From JAGDVO01 sp964590075 [NCBI: uncultured Aquificales bacterium] (GTDB taxonomy: Bacteria; Thermosulfidibacterota; Thermosulfidibacteria; Thermosulfidibacterales): a stretch of DNA of 21,278 nucleotides. Under the pieces are notes generated by a model, which saw only the letters and a program-made list of their open reading frames with translations, did no database searches and had not been told where the DNA came from. Within the stretch, counting starts at the first letter, position 1. Each line of letters starts with the position of its first letter. The translations under genes and the position numbers were made by a program. The stretch covers positions 1 through 21,278 of the forward strand of contig CAZPXS010000011.1 in NCBI GenBank assembly GCA_964590075.1. Reading direction: 5' to 3'. Shown here one piece after another: positions 6,148-14,242 of this stretch.

Positions 6148-7799
6148 CAGTAAATATCCTTCATGGTGTTGTAGACATTGAAATGCCCTGTGGGAGTGGC
6201 TACCCAATCTCCTGTGATCTCATGTTTTAACTTTAGAGTCTTGTCATCGTATATCAAGATTGCTTGTTTTTGAGGCTCGTTTTTCTTGCCCCATATGGAG
6301 ACCCACACTTCATCACCGTTTCTGTTGTACTCAACATGAACAGCTCTACCAGCATACTTTTCCGGTATCTCTATCTGAGCCTTTAGTTTAAAGGTGTTTT
6401 TATCAAAGACAAAGAGAGACCTTTGTAGCTTGGGGTCGTTATTTAATGGTCTGTCCACCCAAATGTGAGGCGACTTGGGATGGGTTTTTATAAATAGAGT
6501 CCCCCCACCTTCACCAGGCATCTCTGCCTTTACCACAACTTTCCAAGCATACTGGGGATGTTTCACTGGGTCTGTGCCAATGCATTGGATCGTGTTGTCT
6601 CCAAGATGTCCTGTGCACCATATGGGTCCATACTTAGGATGGTCTATGTTGGCACCTCTTCCTGGATGTGGTATTCTGCCTACCTTTACGTTTGCAACTA
6701 ATTTCTTTTCTTTAGTATCTACTATAGATATAGTATCTCTGAAGTTTGCAGCAACTAAGAAGTACCTTTTTGAAGCATCCCATCCGCCATCATGTAGGAA
6801 CCTTTCCGCTTCTATCATAGCTATCTTAGGAGCTCGAATGTTAGAGTAGTCAACAAGCCATATTTGCCCTGCCTCTTTTATGTTTACTACCCACTCTGGG
6901 TCATGATGAGAGGCCACTATGGAAGCAACCCTTGCTTCACGGACAAACTCATTAGTATCATAGGTATAGGAGCTGGTAGAGATTATCTTTAAAGGTTCCA
7001 AAGTGTTTCCGTCAAGGATTACCATATGAGGAGGCCAATAGCACCCTACAATGGCATACTTGTCAAGGAAGTCTCCTTTTGGACCTTTATATTTAGAGGA
7101 ATCTATAGACCTTGCATCATAACAAGTTTTAACCTCTGCCACTGTGTCTGGCTTTTTCATCCATAAGTCCACTATGGTAGCCTTTCCATCCCTTCCTATG
7201 GTGTATAGATAACGGCCGGAAGCTGAGTATCTTACTATATGGACTGCAAAGCCAGTATCCACTATGTTTACTAACTCTTTTGTATCACCGTCAATTATAG
7301 CCACCTTTCCCACATCTCTGAGTATGACAGCCATAAAGTTTTGCCAGTTCCTATTATGCTCCGGCTTCTTTGGTCTCTTTTCTGGTGGGACATAAACTTT
7401 CCAGTACTTTTTCATTTCTGATAAGGACATTTCTGGTGGAGGTGGAGGCTCATGAAGTAAAAATTTGGCTACAAGTTCAATCTCTTGAGGGCTAAGTATT
7501 CCCTGCCTTCCCCAGTCGGGCATACCACCGGGCGTTCCGTAGGTTATAAAGGTTTTGAGTGTTTCCACTCCCATTTTCCTTGTTTTGTCAGGCAATAGGT
7601 TTGGTCCAGTAGCTCCTTTTCTTAAGGTTCCATGGTATCCAGCACATCTGTCAAAGTAGATCTCCGATGCTTTTTTCATCTCCTCCTTTGTTAGGGGTGG
7701 TGGAACTTCTTCTTTTTGCTGCGCCAAGGATGGCATTACTACAGAAAGGCCCAAGACCGCCGCTATACCAAAGATTCCACTAAACAGGTACTTTCTCAT
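6147..7799 (-). CDS. nirS: Cytochrome cd1 nitrite reductase NirS, with a CAGYH haem c motif
   Basis: Periplasmic dissimilatory nitrite reductase (NO2- to NO). The 550-residue product has a signal peptide (MRKYLFSGIFGIAAVLGLSV..SLAQ), a cytochrome c domain and a long d1 propeller of the NirS type: AVHIVRYSASGRYLYTIGRD (His187, proximal d1 ligand), ASIVASHHDPEWVVN (His298/299), RFLHDGGWDASKRYF (His336), PHPGRGANIDHPKYGP and TPTGHFNVYNT at the end. Met93 in GGMPDW fits the haem c Met ligand. The haem c site is abnormal: residues 52-56 read CAGYH where the family has CAGCH, codon TAC at 7637-7635 in place of TGC. Everything else, including KGATGPNLLP after it, is well conserved. GGAGGTG precedes the ATG; a promoter lies about 30-60 bases upstream. 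It is the first gene of the nir run. Confidence 0.95.
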   Translation of the reverse strand: MRKYLFSGIFGIAAVLGLSVVMPSLAQQKEEVPPPLTKEEMKKASEIYFDRCAGYHGTLRKGATGPNLLPDKTRKMGVETLKTFITYGTPGGMPDWGRQGILSPQEIELVAKFLLHEPPPPPEMSLSEMKKYWKVYVPPEKRPKKPEHNRNWQNFMAVILRDVGKVAIIDGDTKELVNIVDTGFAVHIVRYSASGRYLYTIGRDGKATIVDLWMKKPDTVAEVKTCYDARSIDSSKYKGPKGDFLDKYAIVGCYWPPHMVILDGNTLEPLKIISTSSYTYDTNEFVREARVASIVASHHDPEWVVNIKEAGQIWLVDYSNIRAPKIAMIEAERFLHDGGWDASKRYFLVAANFRDTISIVDTKEKKLVANVKVGRIPHPGRGANIDHPKYGPIWCTGHLGDNTIQCIGTDPVKHPQYAWKVVVKAEMPGEGGGTLFIKTHPKSPHIWVDRPLNNDPKLQRSLFVFDKNTFKLKAQIEIPEKYAGRAVHVEYNRNGDEVWVSIWGKKNEPQKQAILIYDDKTLKLKHEITGDWVATPTGHFNVYNTMKDIY

Positions 7800-7836
7800 A
7801 TCCTACACCTCCTCATATGATTTAGCTCATGTATAT

Positions 7837-7864
7837 AATATAAGTATTTATTTACAAATGTCAA
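7837..7864 (-). promoter_or_regulatory. Sigma70-like promoter of nirS
   Basis: On the - strand TTGACA (7864-7859) is followed after 16 bases by TATATT (7842-7837), placing a start of transcription near 7830 and a leader of about 30 bases with GGAGGTG before nirS. The -35 region also reads TTGAC-ATTT-GTAAA, an imperfect FNR/DNR-like dyad, but its overlap with the -35 makes this weak. Confidence 0.6.
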
Positions 7865-7882
7865 GATTTTTTTACTACAAAC

Positions 7883-7926
7883 TCTTTTACTGTAGTGACC
7901 AAAAAACTATTTCACACTGTAAAAGA
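7883..7926 (-). repeat. Bulged inverted repeat between the nos operon end and the nirS promoter
   Basis: Arms TCTTTTAC (7883-7890) and GTAAAAGA (7919-7926) pair over 8 bp; after a 3-base bulge AGTG (7894-7897) pairs with CACT (7915-7918), leaving a 17-base loop. It lies after the last nos-side cytochrome stop (7955) and before the nirS promoter. There is no T-tract after it on the - strand, so it is not a clear intrinsic terminator; it may be an operator or an mRNA 3'-end structure. Confidence 0.4.
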
Positions 7927-7954
7927 CTCTCCAGTGAAAGTTTGGACATACATG

Positions 7955-8299
7955 CTACTGGGAGCTTTGTGGTTCTAAGGTAAGTATCCACCTTATCATT
8001 TGCCTTGCCTCTTCCTCCCCCACCCTTTGGGGTGGCATACACTCCCACCTTGCCTTCCACTTGTTGCATGAGCCTTCTTTAAGGCTTCTTAAAAGTATCT
8101 TCTCCGCGTTTGTTTCCCCCTTATATCTCTTAGCTATCTCCATAAAGGATGGGCCTACAAGCTCCCTTGTTTTATCATGACAATCGGTGCATCCCCTTTC
8201 TTTGAACATACTCTTTACCTCTTCTGTCTTTAAGGTTTCCTTTGTCTGAGGCTTTTCACAGGAAGACATAAGAAGTAAAAGCAAAATTATGAACCACAT
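7955..8299 (-). CDS. c551-like cytochrome c lipoprotein at the end of the nos operon
   Basis: The 114-residue product has a lipoprotein signal (MWFIILLLLLMSSC, lipidated Cys14) and a class I cytochrome c domain with CTDCH (Cys37, Cys40, His41), VGPSFMEIAKRYKG, and a C-terminal CMPPQRVGEEEARQMIRWILTL carrying the Met ligand, very close to cytochrome c551/c552, the electron donor to NirS and NosZ. Two extra cysteines flank the Met loop (SCNKWKARWEC), likely a disulfide that stiffens it. I chose the ATG at 8299 because AGGAGG lies 6 bases upstream; a longer frame to 8344 overlaps nosY and spoils the signal peptide. It follows nosY by 10 bases and lies before nirS, so it could feed either reductase from the outer face of the cytoplasmic membrane. 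Confidence 0.85.
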   Translation of the reverse strand: MWFIILLLLLMSSCEKPQTKETLKTEEVKSMFKERGCTDCHDKTRELVGPSFMEIAKRYKGETNAEKILLRSLKEGSCNKWKARWECMPPQRVGEEEARQMIRWILTLEPQSSQ

Positions 8300-8309
8300 G
8301 GGGAACCTC

Positions 8310-9077
8310 CTAAAAATCTTTTTTTCTAAAGACCAAACTACCAAGGCTTAGGAATAGGAGAGAATAAAAGGAGGAAAGTAAGGCGGAGAACATAAAAAGC
8401 TTGTCAGAGTATTTTAAAAGCCATTTACCCACAAAGCCTATTATCTCATGAAGGCCAGTGTCCATAAGGGTTGTAAGCCTTATGAGGTCAATGGGGTTCA
8501 AAAGGGTCAGGAAGATAACAAACTTTTCTATGGGGTAGTCTGAAAAAAGGATGATAATGTAGAGAAGAAGGCCATCGTATAGGGCGGAAAAGATCAGCCA
8601 TACAAGAAGGGCAAGGCCAACGCCCTTTAGCCTATCCTCCTCAATAAGGGCTAAAAGGATACCCAAGGAGGTGAAAATAGGTATTACAAAAGCATTGAGC
8701 AATAAAACCCTTATATAAGTGTAATCTATGCCCAAAAGGTAGTAAAAGGGCAGGAAGGAACCAAGAAGGAAGCCAATAATCAAGGAAAGGCTTAAGCTGA
8801 TAAAGATGGATAAAAAGAGCCAAAGCCTTTTTACTGGTTGTGTTAGGACAAAGCTTATAAAGTTCTTGTTGTTGTAAAAATAAATGGTTGAAAGGAGGAG
8901 GGAAAAGAGGGGCAAAGTAATGAGGGCAAGGTTGCTGTGGCTTATAATGGCCTTAGTAGTATCCTTTCCAAAGTCTAAAAAAGCATAAGCTACAGATAGA
9001 TAAAAGAAAAAGATGCCCAAAAGCCATTTACTTTTAATAAGGTCGTAAAGCTCATACTTTATCAACTTAACAGGCAA
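8310..9077 (-). CDS. nosY: NosY, membrane permease of the NosFY(D) transporter
   Basis: NosY is the membrane subunit of the ABC system needed to assemble the copper-sulfide CuZ site of NosZ. The 255-residue product is strongly hydrophobic with about six membrane spans and the typical opening (IKYELYDLIKSKWLLGIFFFY, split here by a short hydrophilic lead) and closing (LGSLVFRKKDF). The start is unusual: a TTG codon at 9077, preceded by GGAGG seven bases upstream, inside the end of nosF (16-base overlap). No ATG occurs near. A 7-A run on the coding strand (8325-8319) lies near its end but here the frame is intact, a useful control for the two interrupted homopolymers elsewhere in the window. 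Confidence 0.88.
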   Translation of the reverse strand: MPVKLIKYELYDLIKSKWLLGIFFFYLSVAYAFLDFGKDTTKAIISHSNLALITLPLFSLLLSTIYFYNNKNFISFVLTQPVKRLWLFLSIFISLSLSLIIGFLLGSFLPFYYLLGIDYTYIRVLLLNAFVIPIFTSLGILLALIEEDRLKGVGLALLVWLIFSALYDGLLLYIIILFSDYPIEKFVIFLTLLNPIDLIRLTTLMDTGLHEIIGFVGKWLLKYSDKLFMFSALLSSFYSLLFLSLGSLVFRKKDF

Positions 9078-9760
9078 AGCACAGCCTCCTCCAGTCTATC
9101 TTTCCCGGTAGAGTTTTTAAGGTCTTCCACGCTCCCCTGAAAAACCACCTTACCTTCGGTTATAAAAACTATATCATCCGCCAGCTCTTCAACCTCCACC
9201 ATAATGTGCGATATGTAGATTATGGTCTTACCACGTTCCTTTTCTTTTATAAGGAAGGATTTTAGCCTGTAGGCTGTAATGGGGTCAAGTCCCACCATGG
9301 GCTCATCCAACACCAAAACAGGTTGGTCAAAGATTAAGGCAAGAAGCGCACCAACCTTCTGCCTTGTGCCACCAGATAGGCTTGAAAACCTCTTATCAAG
9401 CTCCTTTGATAGCATCAACAGGTCTACAAGCCCCTCAAGCCTTTTAGGATCCTCCCCCCTTAACTCTTTCACCATACGCACTATCTCCCTTATAGTCAGG
9501 TTTTCAGGAAATTCTGGAATTTGAGGCATATAGCCTATAAGCCTATGGTATGAGACATCCTTTAGTAGGTCCTTTCCATTAACCATAACCCTTCCTTTTT
9601 CCGGTATAACAAGGCCAAGTATGGTCTTAACCAGAGTGGTCTTTCCAGAGGCATTAGGCCCAAGGATGGCTGTGGTCCTGCCCTCCCTAAACACAAGGTT
9701 TAAGCCTTCAAACAGCCTTCTTTTACCAAAGGATTTATGTATGTTTTCCAAAACTATCAT
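9062..9760 (-). CDS. nosF: NosF, ATPase of the NosFY(D) transporter
   Basis: ABC-type ATPase that drives NosDFY in CuZ maturation. All motifs are present: Walker A GPNASGKTTLVK, Q-loop region IGYMPQIPEFPENLT, signature LSGGTRQKVGALLAL, Walker B PVLVLDEPMVGLDP and H-loop IYISHIMVEVEE. The 232-residue length is normal for a single-domain ATPase. Its ATG overlaps the nosD stop by 4 bases (ATGA), and it runs into nosY, so the three are translationally coupled. Confidence 0.93.
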   Translation of the reverse strand: MIVLENIHKSFGKRRLFEGLNLVFREGRTTAILGPNASGKTTLVKTILGLVIPEKGRVMVNGKDLLKDVSYHRLIGYMPQIPEFPENLTIREIVRMVKELRGEDPKRLEGLVDLLMLSKELDKRFSSLSGGTRQKVGALLALIFDQPVLVLDEPMVGLDPITAYRLKSFLIKEKERGKTIIYISHIMVEVEELADDIVFITEGKVVFQGSVEDLKNSTGKDRLEEAVLCLLS

Positions 9761-10947
9761 GGCTTTTTAATCAAAGGCTCCCTATCTATAAGTCCTTTTG
9801 GGTTTAACAAAGGTATGAGCCTCTCCATTATGTCCATTATACGCATCAGAAAGCTGTTGTAAAAAAGAAGGGAAAGGGGATACCTTTCAAAGAGGAAGGC
9901 CATGAAGGATACGGGCCTATAAGGCATATCGCCTATGCTATCCTTGTCCATATCATAGCCCTCATATTTGTCCCAGTAGTTTTTTGAAAATAGGTTTTCA
10001 AAATAGGAAAGGGTATTTGTGGATACATCAAAGGCATTGTTTAAAAAGAAGTTGTTTTTAAAGGTGTTGTTCAGGCTATTGGCGTATATCTTTATAGCCC
10101 ACCCGTTGTTTTCAAAGGTATTTCCTTCAAAGCTTGTCCGGTTGCATTCATCAAGATAAACACCGTAGGAGTTATTTATAAACCTGTTTTTACGCACTAT
10201 GCTGTTGGAAAGGTCCTTTAACAACAGGCCGTAGGATGCTTGACCGCTGTTCTTTTCAAAGGTGTTCTCTTCCATGATCACATCCCTTGAATACATCACA
10301 GCCACGCCTGCACCATTTTTATAAAAGCGGTTTCTCCTAAAGGTATTGTCATGAGAAAACATGAAGTGCAATCCATACCTAAGGTTATTTTCACTCACAT
10401 TCTCCTCTATCGTACTTCTACTTACAAACTCAAAGTATATACCATCCCTATGCCCCTTTATATAGTTCTTTTTTATGTAAAGGTTTTTAGAATCCCATGC
10501 ATGTATGCCGTTCCCAGAAGCGCCTTCAGATTTGGCAAAGCCTATTATTTTATTGTTTTCAACAATACAATCCTTTACCCTTTCCAGATAAAGGGCAAAG
10601 AAGTTGTTTAAAAAGTGGTTTTCTCTTATTATACAAGCCTCCGAGTTTATAACCTTTACCCCAGCTATATCCTTCGAGTAGGACATGCCAGAATTTTTTA
10701 TCACAAACCCTTCTATCCTTACTCTGTTAGCCTTTACCGTTATAATCTGGTATCTACCCTCCCCGTCCAACACGGGCTTTCCCTCACCTATGAGCTCCAC
10801 ACCTTTATTTATAAGTATGGGTCCCTTATAGACCCCAGCCTTTACTATGATCCTTTCCCCTTCCTTTGCTGAATCTATAGCGCTCTGTATGTCCTTGAAC
10901 TCACAGTTAGAACATACCAGTAGAGTAAAAAGCGCCAAGCCTACCAT
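9757..10947 (-). CDS. nosD: NosD, periplasmic beta-helix protein for CuZ assembly
   Basis: NosD is the periplasmic partner of NosFY that works on the copper-sulfide centre of nitrous oxide reductase. The 396-residue product opens with a short signal sequence (MVGLALFTLLVCSNC), then a CASH/parallel beta-helix: FKDIQSAIDSAKEGERIIVK, GVYKGPILINKGVELIGEGK, and many N-rich coils (IRENHFLNNFFALYLER, IEENVSENNLRYGLHFMFSH, MEENTFEKNSGQ). The motif GLHFMFSHDN and the ending NYWDKYEGYDMDKDSIGDMP with PLSLLF are characteristic of NosD. Its ATG overlaps the nosL stop (TGATG). Confidence 0.93.
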   Translation of the reverse strand: MVGLALFTLLVCSNCEFKDIQSAIDSAKEGERIIVKAGVYKGPILINKGVELIGEGKPVLDGEGRYQIITVKANRVRIEGFVIKNSGMSYSKDIAGVKVINSEACIIRENHFLNNFFALYLERVKDCIVENNKIIGFAKSEGASGNGIHAWDSKNLYIKKNYIKGHRDGIYFEFVSRSTIEENVSENNLRYGLHFMFSHDNTFRRNRFYKNGAGVAVMYSRDVIMEENTFEKNSGQASYGLLLKDLSNSIVRKNRFINNSYGVYLDECNRTSFEGNTFENNGWAIKIYANSLNNTFKNNFFLNNAFDVSTNTLSYFENLFSKNYWDKYEGYDMDKDSIGDMPYRPVSFMAFLFERYPLSLLFYNSFLMRIMDIMERLIPLLNPKGLIDREPLIKKP

Positions 10948-11387
10948 CAGTGCGAAAACTTATACTCCTTTTTAATAAGCTCTCTCAAGCCCTTCCAATC
11001 CAAGATTTCCCCTTTTACAGACTTTGCCCTTTCCCTATCTTTATAAGCGGATAGGTTCATACCCATAGGGCTTCTTATCTCTTGACTTCTTACATATATG
11101 GCCTTTTCAGCCTCAATAAACTCCTCAGGATTGGAAAAGTTTGTCACATAGGCCTTCTTTATATACTCCTCATTCTCGTTGTAGTATGCAACCATGCATT
11201 CTATGGAGTCAAACTTATAAACCCTGCCTTTCTTTGTGATAACCTCCGCAGCAAACCGCTTATCAGCTATAGCCATTTTGCAGTATTCACACAGGTCCTT
11301 ACCAAGGTTTATTGGCTCAGGCCTATCCGATGTGCAAGAAAAAAGGGAAAGGAAGAGGAGGAAAGCTAATAGCACTTGGAGCATCAT
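10947..11387 (-). CDS. nosL: NosL, copper-binding lipoprotein
   Basis: NosL is an outer-face lipoprotein that binds Cu(I) and delivers copper to nitrous oxide reductase. The 146-residue protein has a lipoprotein signal ending LFSLFSC (Cys18), followed by the copper-binding CEYCKM (Cys33, Cys36, Met38), then RFAAEVITKKGRVYKFDSIE and SPMGMNLSAYKDRERA, all typical of NosL. Two adjacent ATGs (11387 and 11384) overlap the preceding stop (ATGATG); I report the first. Confidence 0.92.
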   Translation of the reverse strand: MMLQVLLAFLLFLSLFSCTSDRPEPINLGKDLCEYCKMAIADKRFAAEVITKKGRVYKFDSIECMVAYYNENEEYIKKAYVTNFSNPEEFIEAEKAIYVRSQEIRSPMGMNLSAYKDRERAKSVKGEILDWKGLRELIKKEYKFSH

Positions 11388-11956
11388 TCCCTCCTCATGT
11401 CTATAATTAGGGCAACAAAACCCAAGAGAAGCGAGGCCATGGCTATGTAGCCACCTACATCTGGAAAGGAGCTTGCGGTCATGTTCAAGAGCTGTTTTGT
11501 GCCTATAAGGGGTGGTTGGTAGGCAAAGCCCGGTATTTTTATGGGGGCGTTTGGGTCAAGGTTATGTCCATAATCGTACTCCCATTTGTAAAAATCCACA
11601 AGTCCCGCTATGCCTAAGAGCACAAAGACCAAAACCCATGCATAGAGAAGGACCCTTTTTCCAATAAAGGCGGATACAAGACCAAAGAGGATAAGAAAAC
11701 CCACGATAAAGGGCATGATCTTAAGCTCTGGAATTGATTCGGGCGTAATAGTTTTCATCCCTATGTAGTGGTTTAAGAGGTTTATGTTGTAAAGGTCAAA
11801 CTCGGTTCCACCGGTTATCTTATTTACCCATATGAACATCCTAAGACCCTCTGGGTATTGGGGAGCTATTAGCTCTATCCTCCAGAGGGGGAAAAAGTAA
11901 ACAAGGATAAGAAGTAAAGAGGAGAGGGCCAAAAGCCCTCTTGAAATCTTATTCAT
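11384..11956 (-). CDS. nos-cluster integral membrane protein of unknown function
   Basis: The 190-residue product has four probable membrane spans: about residues 8-24, 81-99, 102-121 and 168-186. Two outside loops lie between spans 1 and 2 (PLWRIELIAPQYPEGLRMFI, then NLLNHYIGMKTI) and between spans 3 and 4 (PGFAYQPPLIGTKQLLN). No metal-binding Cys is present; a few His and Met residues (NHYIGM) face outside. It sits directly between nosZ and nosL; from memory, membrane proteins of this size occupy the same place in other clade II nos clusters, and it may correspond to NosB-like proteins, but I cannot confirm. AGGAGG precedes the ATG. A role in quinol/cytochrome electron supply to NosZ or in copper handling is only a guess. 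Confidence 0.75.
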   Translation of the reverse strand: MNKISRGLLALSSLLLILVYFFPLWRIELIAPQYPEGLRMFIWVNKITGGTEFDLYNINLLNHYIGMKTITPESIPELKIMPFIVGFLILFGLVSAFIGKRVLLYAWVLVFVLLGIAGLVDFYKWEYDYGHNLDPNAPIKIPGFAYQPPLIGTKQLLNMTASSFPDVGGYIAMASLLLGFVALIIDMRRE

Positions 11957-11966
11957 TTAACTCCTC

Positions 11967-13940
11967 CTATTTTTGTGCAGTGCCAGTGTAGTATTTGAGG
12001 GGCACATTAGAGCCTGCAGGTGAAACCCTTACATAGCCTTGCATCTCCTGGTGCAAGGCCGAGCAGAAGTCTGTGCAGTAGAAGGGGTAAACGCCCGGAG
12101 CCTTTGGCTTCCATACAAGGGTCTTGGTTTGCCCTGGCATGACCAATATTTCGGCATCCTCCGAACCTTTTATAGCAAAGCCATGGGGTATATCCCAGTC
12201 CTGCTCAAGGTTTGTAACATGGAAGTATACAGTATCACCTACCTTTATCCCCTCTATATTGTCGGGTGTAAAGTGGCTCCTTATCATGGTCATATAAACA
12301 TGCACCTCATTGCCTTTCCTTTCAACCCTCGCATCCTTTTCAGACTTTACAGCATAAGGATGTTTGTTCTTCTCAAGCTCGTATATCTTTTTCACCTTAT
12401 CCTTTATCTTATCCGCAAGGATGCCCTGTGCATAGTGTGGTTCGCCAACGGTGAAGAACTCGTGGATAAGCTGCATCTTTTCTCCGCTTATATCATAAAG
12501 CTGTGCAGATTGTAAAAGCTCTGGACCAACTGGAAGCGACCTATCCTTTGTGATCTTGTTCATAGCTATGGCATACTTCCCATAGGGCTTTTTGGTATCA
12601 CCGCCCATTACAAGGAGGTGTCCAATTGAGTAGTAGGTGGGTGCCCTATCAACCACTTTGCATCCTTTGTAATCATACTTTATTATCTCGGAGGAAACAA
12701 AGCAAGAAGTGTAGGCGAAGCCCTTTCCATCAAACTCTGTATGAATAGGTCCAAGGCATGGCTTTTCAAGCTCGCAGTGTAAAACGGCATCGTACTTAAG
12801 GACTGGTATACCATCTATTTCCTTTTCAAAAGCCTTCTGTTCTATAGCCTTTAGCATTTTAGAAAAAGAGTGAATGGGTATAACTGTGGCAAGCTTTCCG
12901 CCACCTACTATGTATTCTCCATCGTCTGACACGTCAACGCCGTGGGGAGATTTGGGCGTAGGTAAAAAGTAGGCTACGCCTGGGCAATCCTTGGGGTTTA
13001 TAACTTTCACAGACTTTTTAACCTCGGAAACAGCCATATGCTTTTCTTCATCATAGTAATTATGGTAATAAGTGGCGGGCATCTCCTGATACTTTCCTTG
13101 AGCTACGCACTCCTCTGCTCTCTTCCAATTTATGGCCGCTATGTAGTCCTTATCGTTCTTAGAGGCGTTTATCTCAAGTAGTGTATGCGCCTGTTCGGTG
13201 TTGTAGGATGTGAAGAAGCACCAACCATGGGAAGGCCCCCTTCCACACCTTGCAAGGTCATAGTTAAAACCGGGCATGAGTATTTGAAAAGCCACATCCA
13301 TCTTGCCGGGTTCGTTTGCCTTTATAAAGCTTATGGTTCCTTTAAAGTTCTCCTTATAGGAATCTATAGGAACATCCTTTTGTGGAATTGGCACTGAGAA
13401 CCTTGTGCCTGCAACCACATACTCTGTGTTTTCCGTTCCGTAAGGTGAAGGGTGGTTTCCTGCAGAGTTTGGTATCTCAATTATCTCGGTGGTTTCAAAG
13501 GTTGAAAGGTCAATCCTTGCAATCCTCGGCACATTGTTGGCGTTTATAAAGAGCCATCTTCCGTCATGCTCCCCGTTAGTCTGAGAAAGCCATGTATGGT
13601 GTGCGTCATCCCAAGGTATAAAGCCGTGGGAAGTCATAAGCAATGGTTTGGTTTCTGGGGTGAATCCATAGCCAGTTTCTGGGTCAACGGAAAAGACCTT
13701 AATGACCTTAATTATCCTTCCGGAGGGAATACCATAGACTGACACTTGACCGCTAAAGCCTCCCGAGAAGAATACATAAAACTCATCATGCTTACCCGGT
13801 GGCACATAGACCTTAGAAGCCACGTCCCCGGGAGCTACCGATTTTACCGCTTCTTTTTTGGGTGGGCAACCTGCTAAAAGGGCACCTACCATAAGGGCCC
13901 CTACTCCAATTAAGACTTTTCTTCTTTTTTCCCCTTTCAT
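11967..13940 (-). CDS. nosZ: Nitrous oxide reductase NosZ, clade II type, predicted lipoprotein
   Basis: Reduces N2O to N2. The CuZ histidines can be placed: DDAHHTWLSQTNGEHDGRW, GPSHGWCFFTSYNTE, SPHGVDVSDDGEYIVGGG, GPIHTEFDGKGFAYTSC, YSIGHLLVMGGD and GEPHYAQ. The C-terminal cupredoxin domain has the CuA site: IPHGFAIKG, then CTDFCSALHQEM (two Cys, His, Met). The signal is not Tat-like in the classical way: MKGEKRRKVLIGVGALMVGA followed by LLAGC gives a lipobox with Cys25, so NosZ is probably a membrane-anchored lipoprotein exported by Sec, in line with clade II. I chose ATG 13940 with AGGAGG eight bases upstream; a GTG at 13949 in the same frame falls inside that ribosome site. Length 657 residues. 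First of a coupled nosZ-orf-L-D-F-Y run. Confidence 0.96.
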   Translation of the reverse strand: MKGEKRRKVLIGVGALMVGALLAGCPPKKEAVKSVAPGDVASKVYVPPGKHDEFYVFFSGGFSGQVSVYGIPSGRIIKVIKVFSVDPETGYGFTPETKPLLMTSHGFIPWDDAHHTWLSQTNGEHDGRWLFINANNVPRIARIDLSTFETTEIIEIPNSAGNHPSPYGTENTEYVVAGTRFSVPIPQKDVPIDSYKENFKGTISFIKANEPGKMDVAFQILMPGFNYDLARCGRGPSHGWCFFTSYNTEQAHTLLEINASKNDKDYIAAINWKRAEECVAQGKYQEMPATYYHNYYDEEKHMAVSEVKKSVKVINPKDCPGVAYFLPTPKSPHGVDVSDDGEYIVGGGKLATVIPIHSFSKMLKAIEQKAFEKEIDGIPVLKYDAVLHCELEKPCLGPIHTEFDGKGFAYTSCFVSSEIIKYDYKGCKVVDRAPTYYSIGHLLVMGGDTKKPYGKYAIAMNKITKDRSLPVGPELLQSAQLYDISGEKMQLIHEFFTVGEPHYAQGILADKIKDKVKKIYELEKNKHPYAVKSEKDARVERKGNEVHVYMTMIRSHFTPDNIEGIKVGDTVYFHVTNLEQDWDIPHGFAIKGSEDAEILVMPGQTKTLVWKPKAPGVYPFYCTDFCSALHQEMQGYVRVSPAGSNVPLKYYTGTAQK

Positions 13941-13982
13941 GATTTTCACCTCCTTATAAAATGATAAAAAAATCTTATGTTA

Positions 13983-14000
13983 AAATCAACATGTTAATTT
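13983..14000. promoter_or_regulatory. 18-bp near-palindrome upstream of nosZ, operator-like
   Basis: AAATCAACATGTTAATTT is symmetric except for one pair (C/A), centred on AACATGTT. It lies 43-60 bases before the nosZ start codon, just before the ribosome site region, so it could be an operator or a leader hairpin. No regulator family is assigned. Confidence 0.4.
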
Positions 14001-14117
14001 ATAGTATTTTTTTTAACAGAAATACACGTACAAAACTAGACTATACAAGTTTTGTTAGATATATGCTTATCAAAACGCTTGATGAAAATTCATCCTTTGC
14101 AGAAGTAACATGCATTA

Positions 14118-14213
14118 TGCCTGTAAAAACAAATTCATAGAATATCCCATTAAAGATTTGGTATGTCTGGTATCCATGAGCGGTAAGTGATCCGTCCCTA
14201 CATTTTACAGGCA
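14118..14213. repeat. 96-bp segment bounded by perfect 11-bp inverted repeats
   Basis: TGCCTGTAAAA (14118-14128) is repeated in inverse orientation as TTTTACAGGCA (14203-14213). The segment has no reading frame. It could be a miniature inverted-repeat element or the closing stem of a structured RNA in the nosZ leader. No clear target duplication is seen at the ends. A second hairpin, AGGCA-N10-TGCCT, overlaps its right edge. Confidence 0.4.
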
Positions 14214-14242
14214 CGTATCAGCATGCCTCTACATTAACTGTC

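Noticed and set aside
6475-6849. 124-codon open frame on the + strand opposite nirS
   Set aside because: Antisense to the conserved d1 propeller of nirS, with no recognisable domain; a shadow of codon bias.
7851-7864. FNR/DNR-like box TTGAC-ATTT-GTAAA at the nirS promoter
   Set aside because: One half is imperfect and the site coincides with the -35 hexamer, so the match is explained by the promoter; mentioned only in the promoter entry.
7883-7926. Hairpin as an intrinsic terminator of the nos operon
   Set aside because: AT-rich stem with a bulge and no T-tract on the transcribed side.
12039-12515. 158-codon open frame on the + strand opposite nosZ
   Set aside because: It is antisense to the highly conserved CuA region of nosZ, has no ribosome site and a composition unlike the real genes.
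13940-13949. GTG at 13949 as nosZ start
   Set aside because: It lies within the AGGAGG ribosome site that serves the ATG at 13940.
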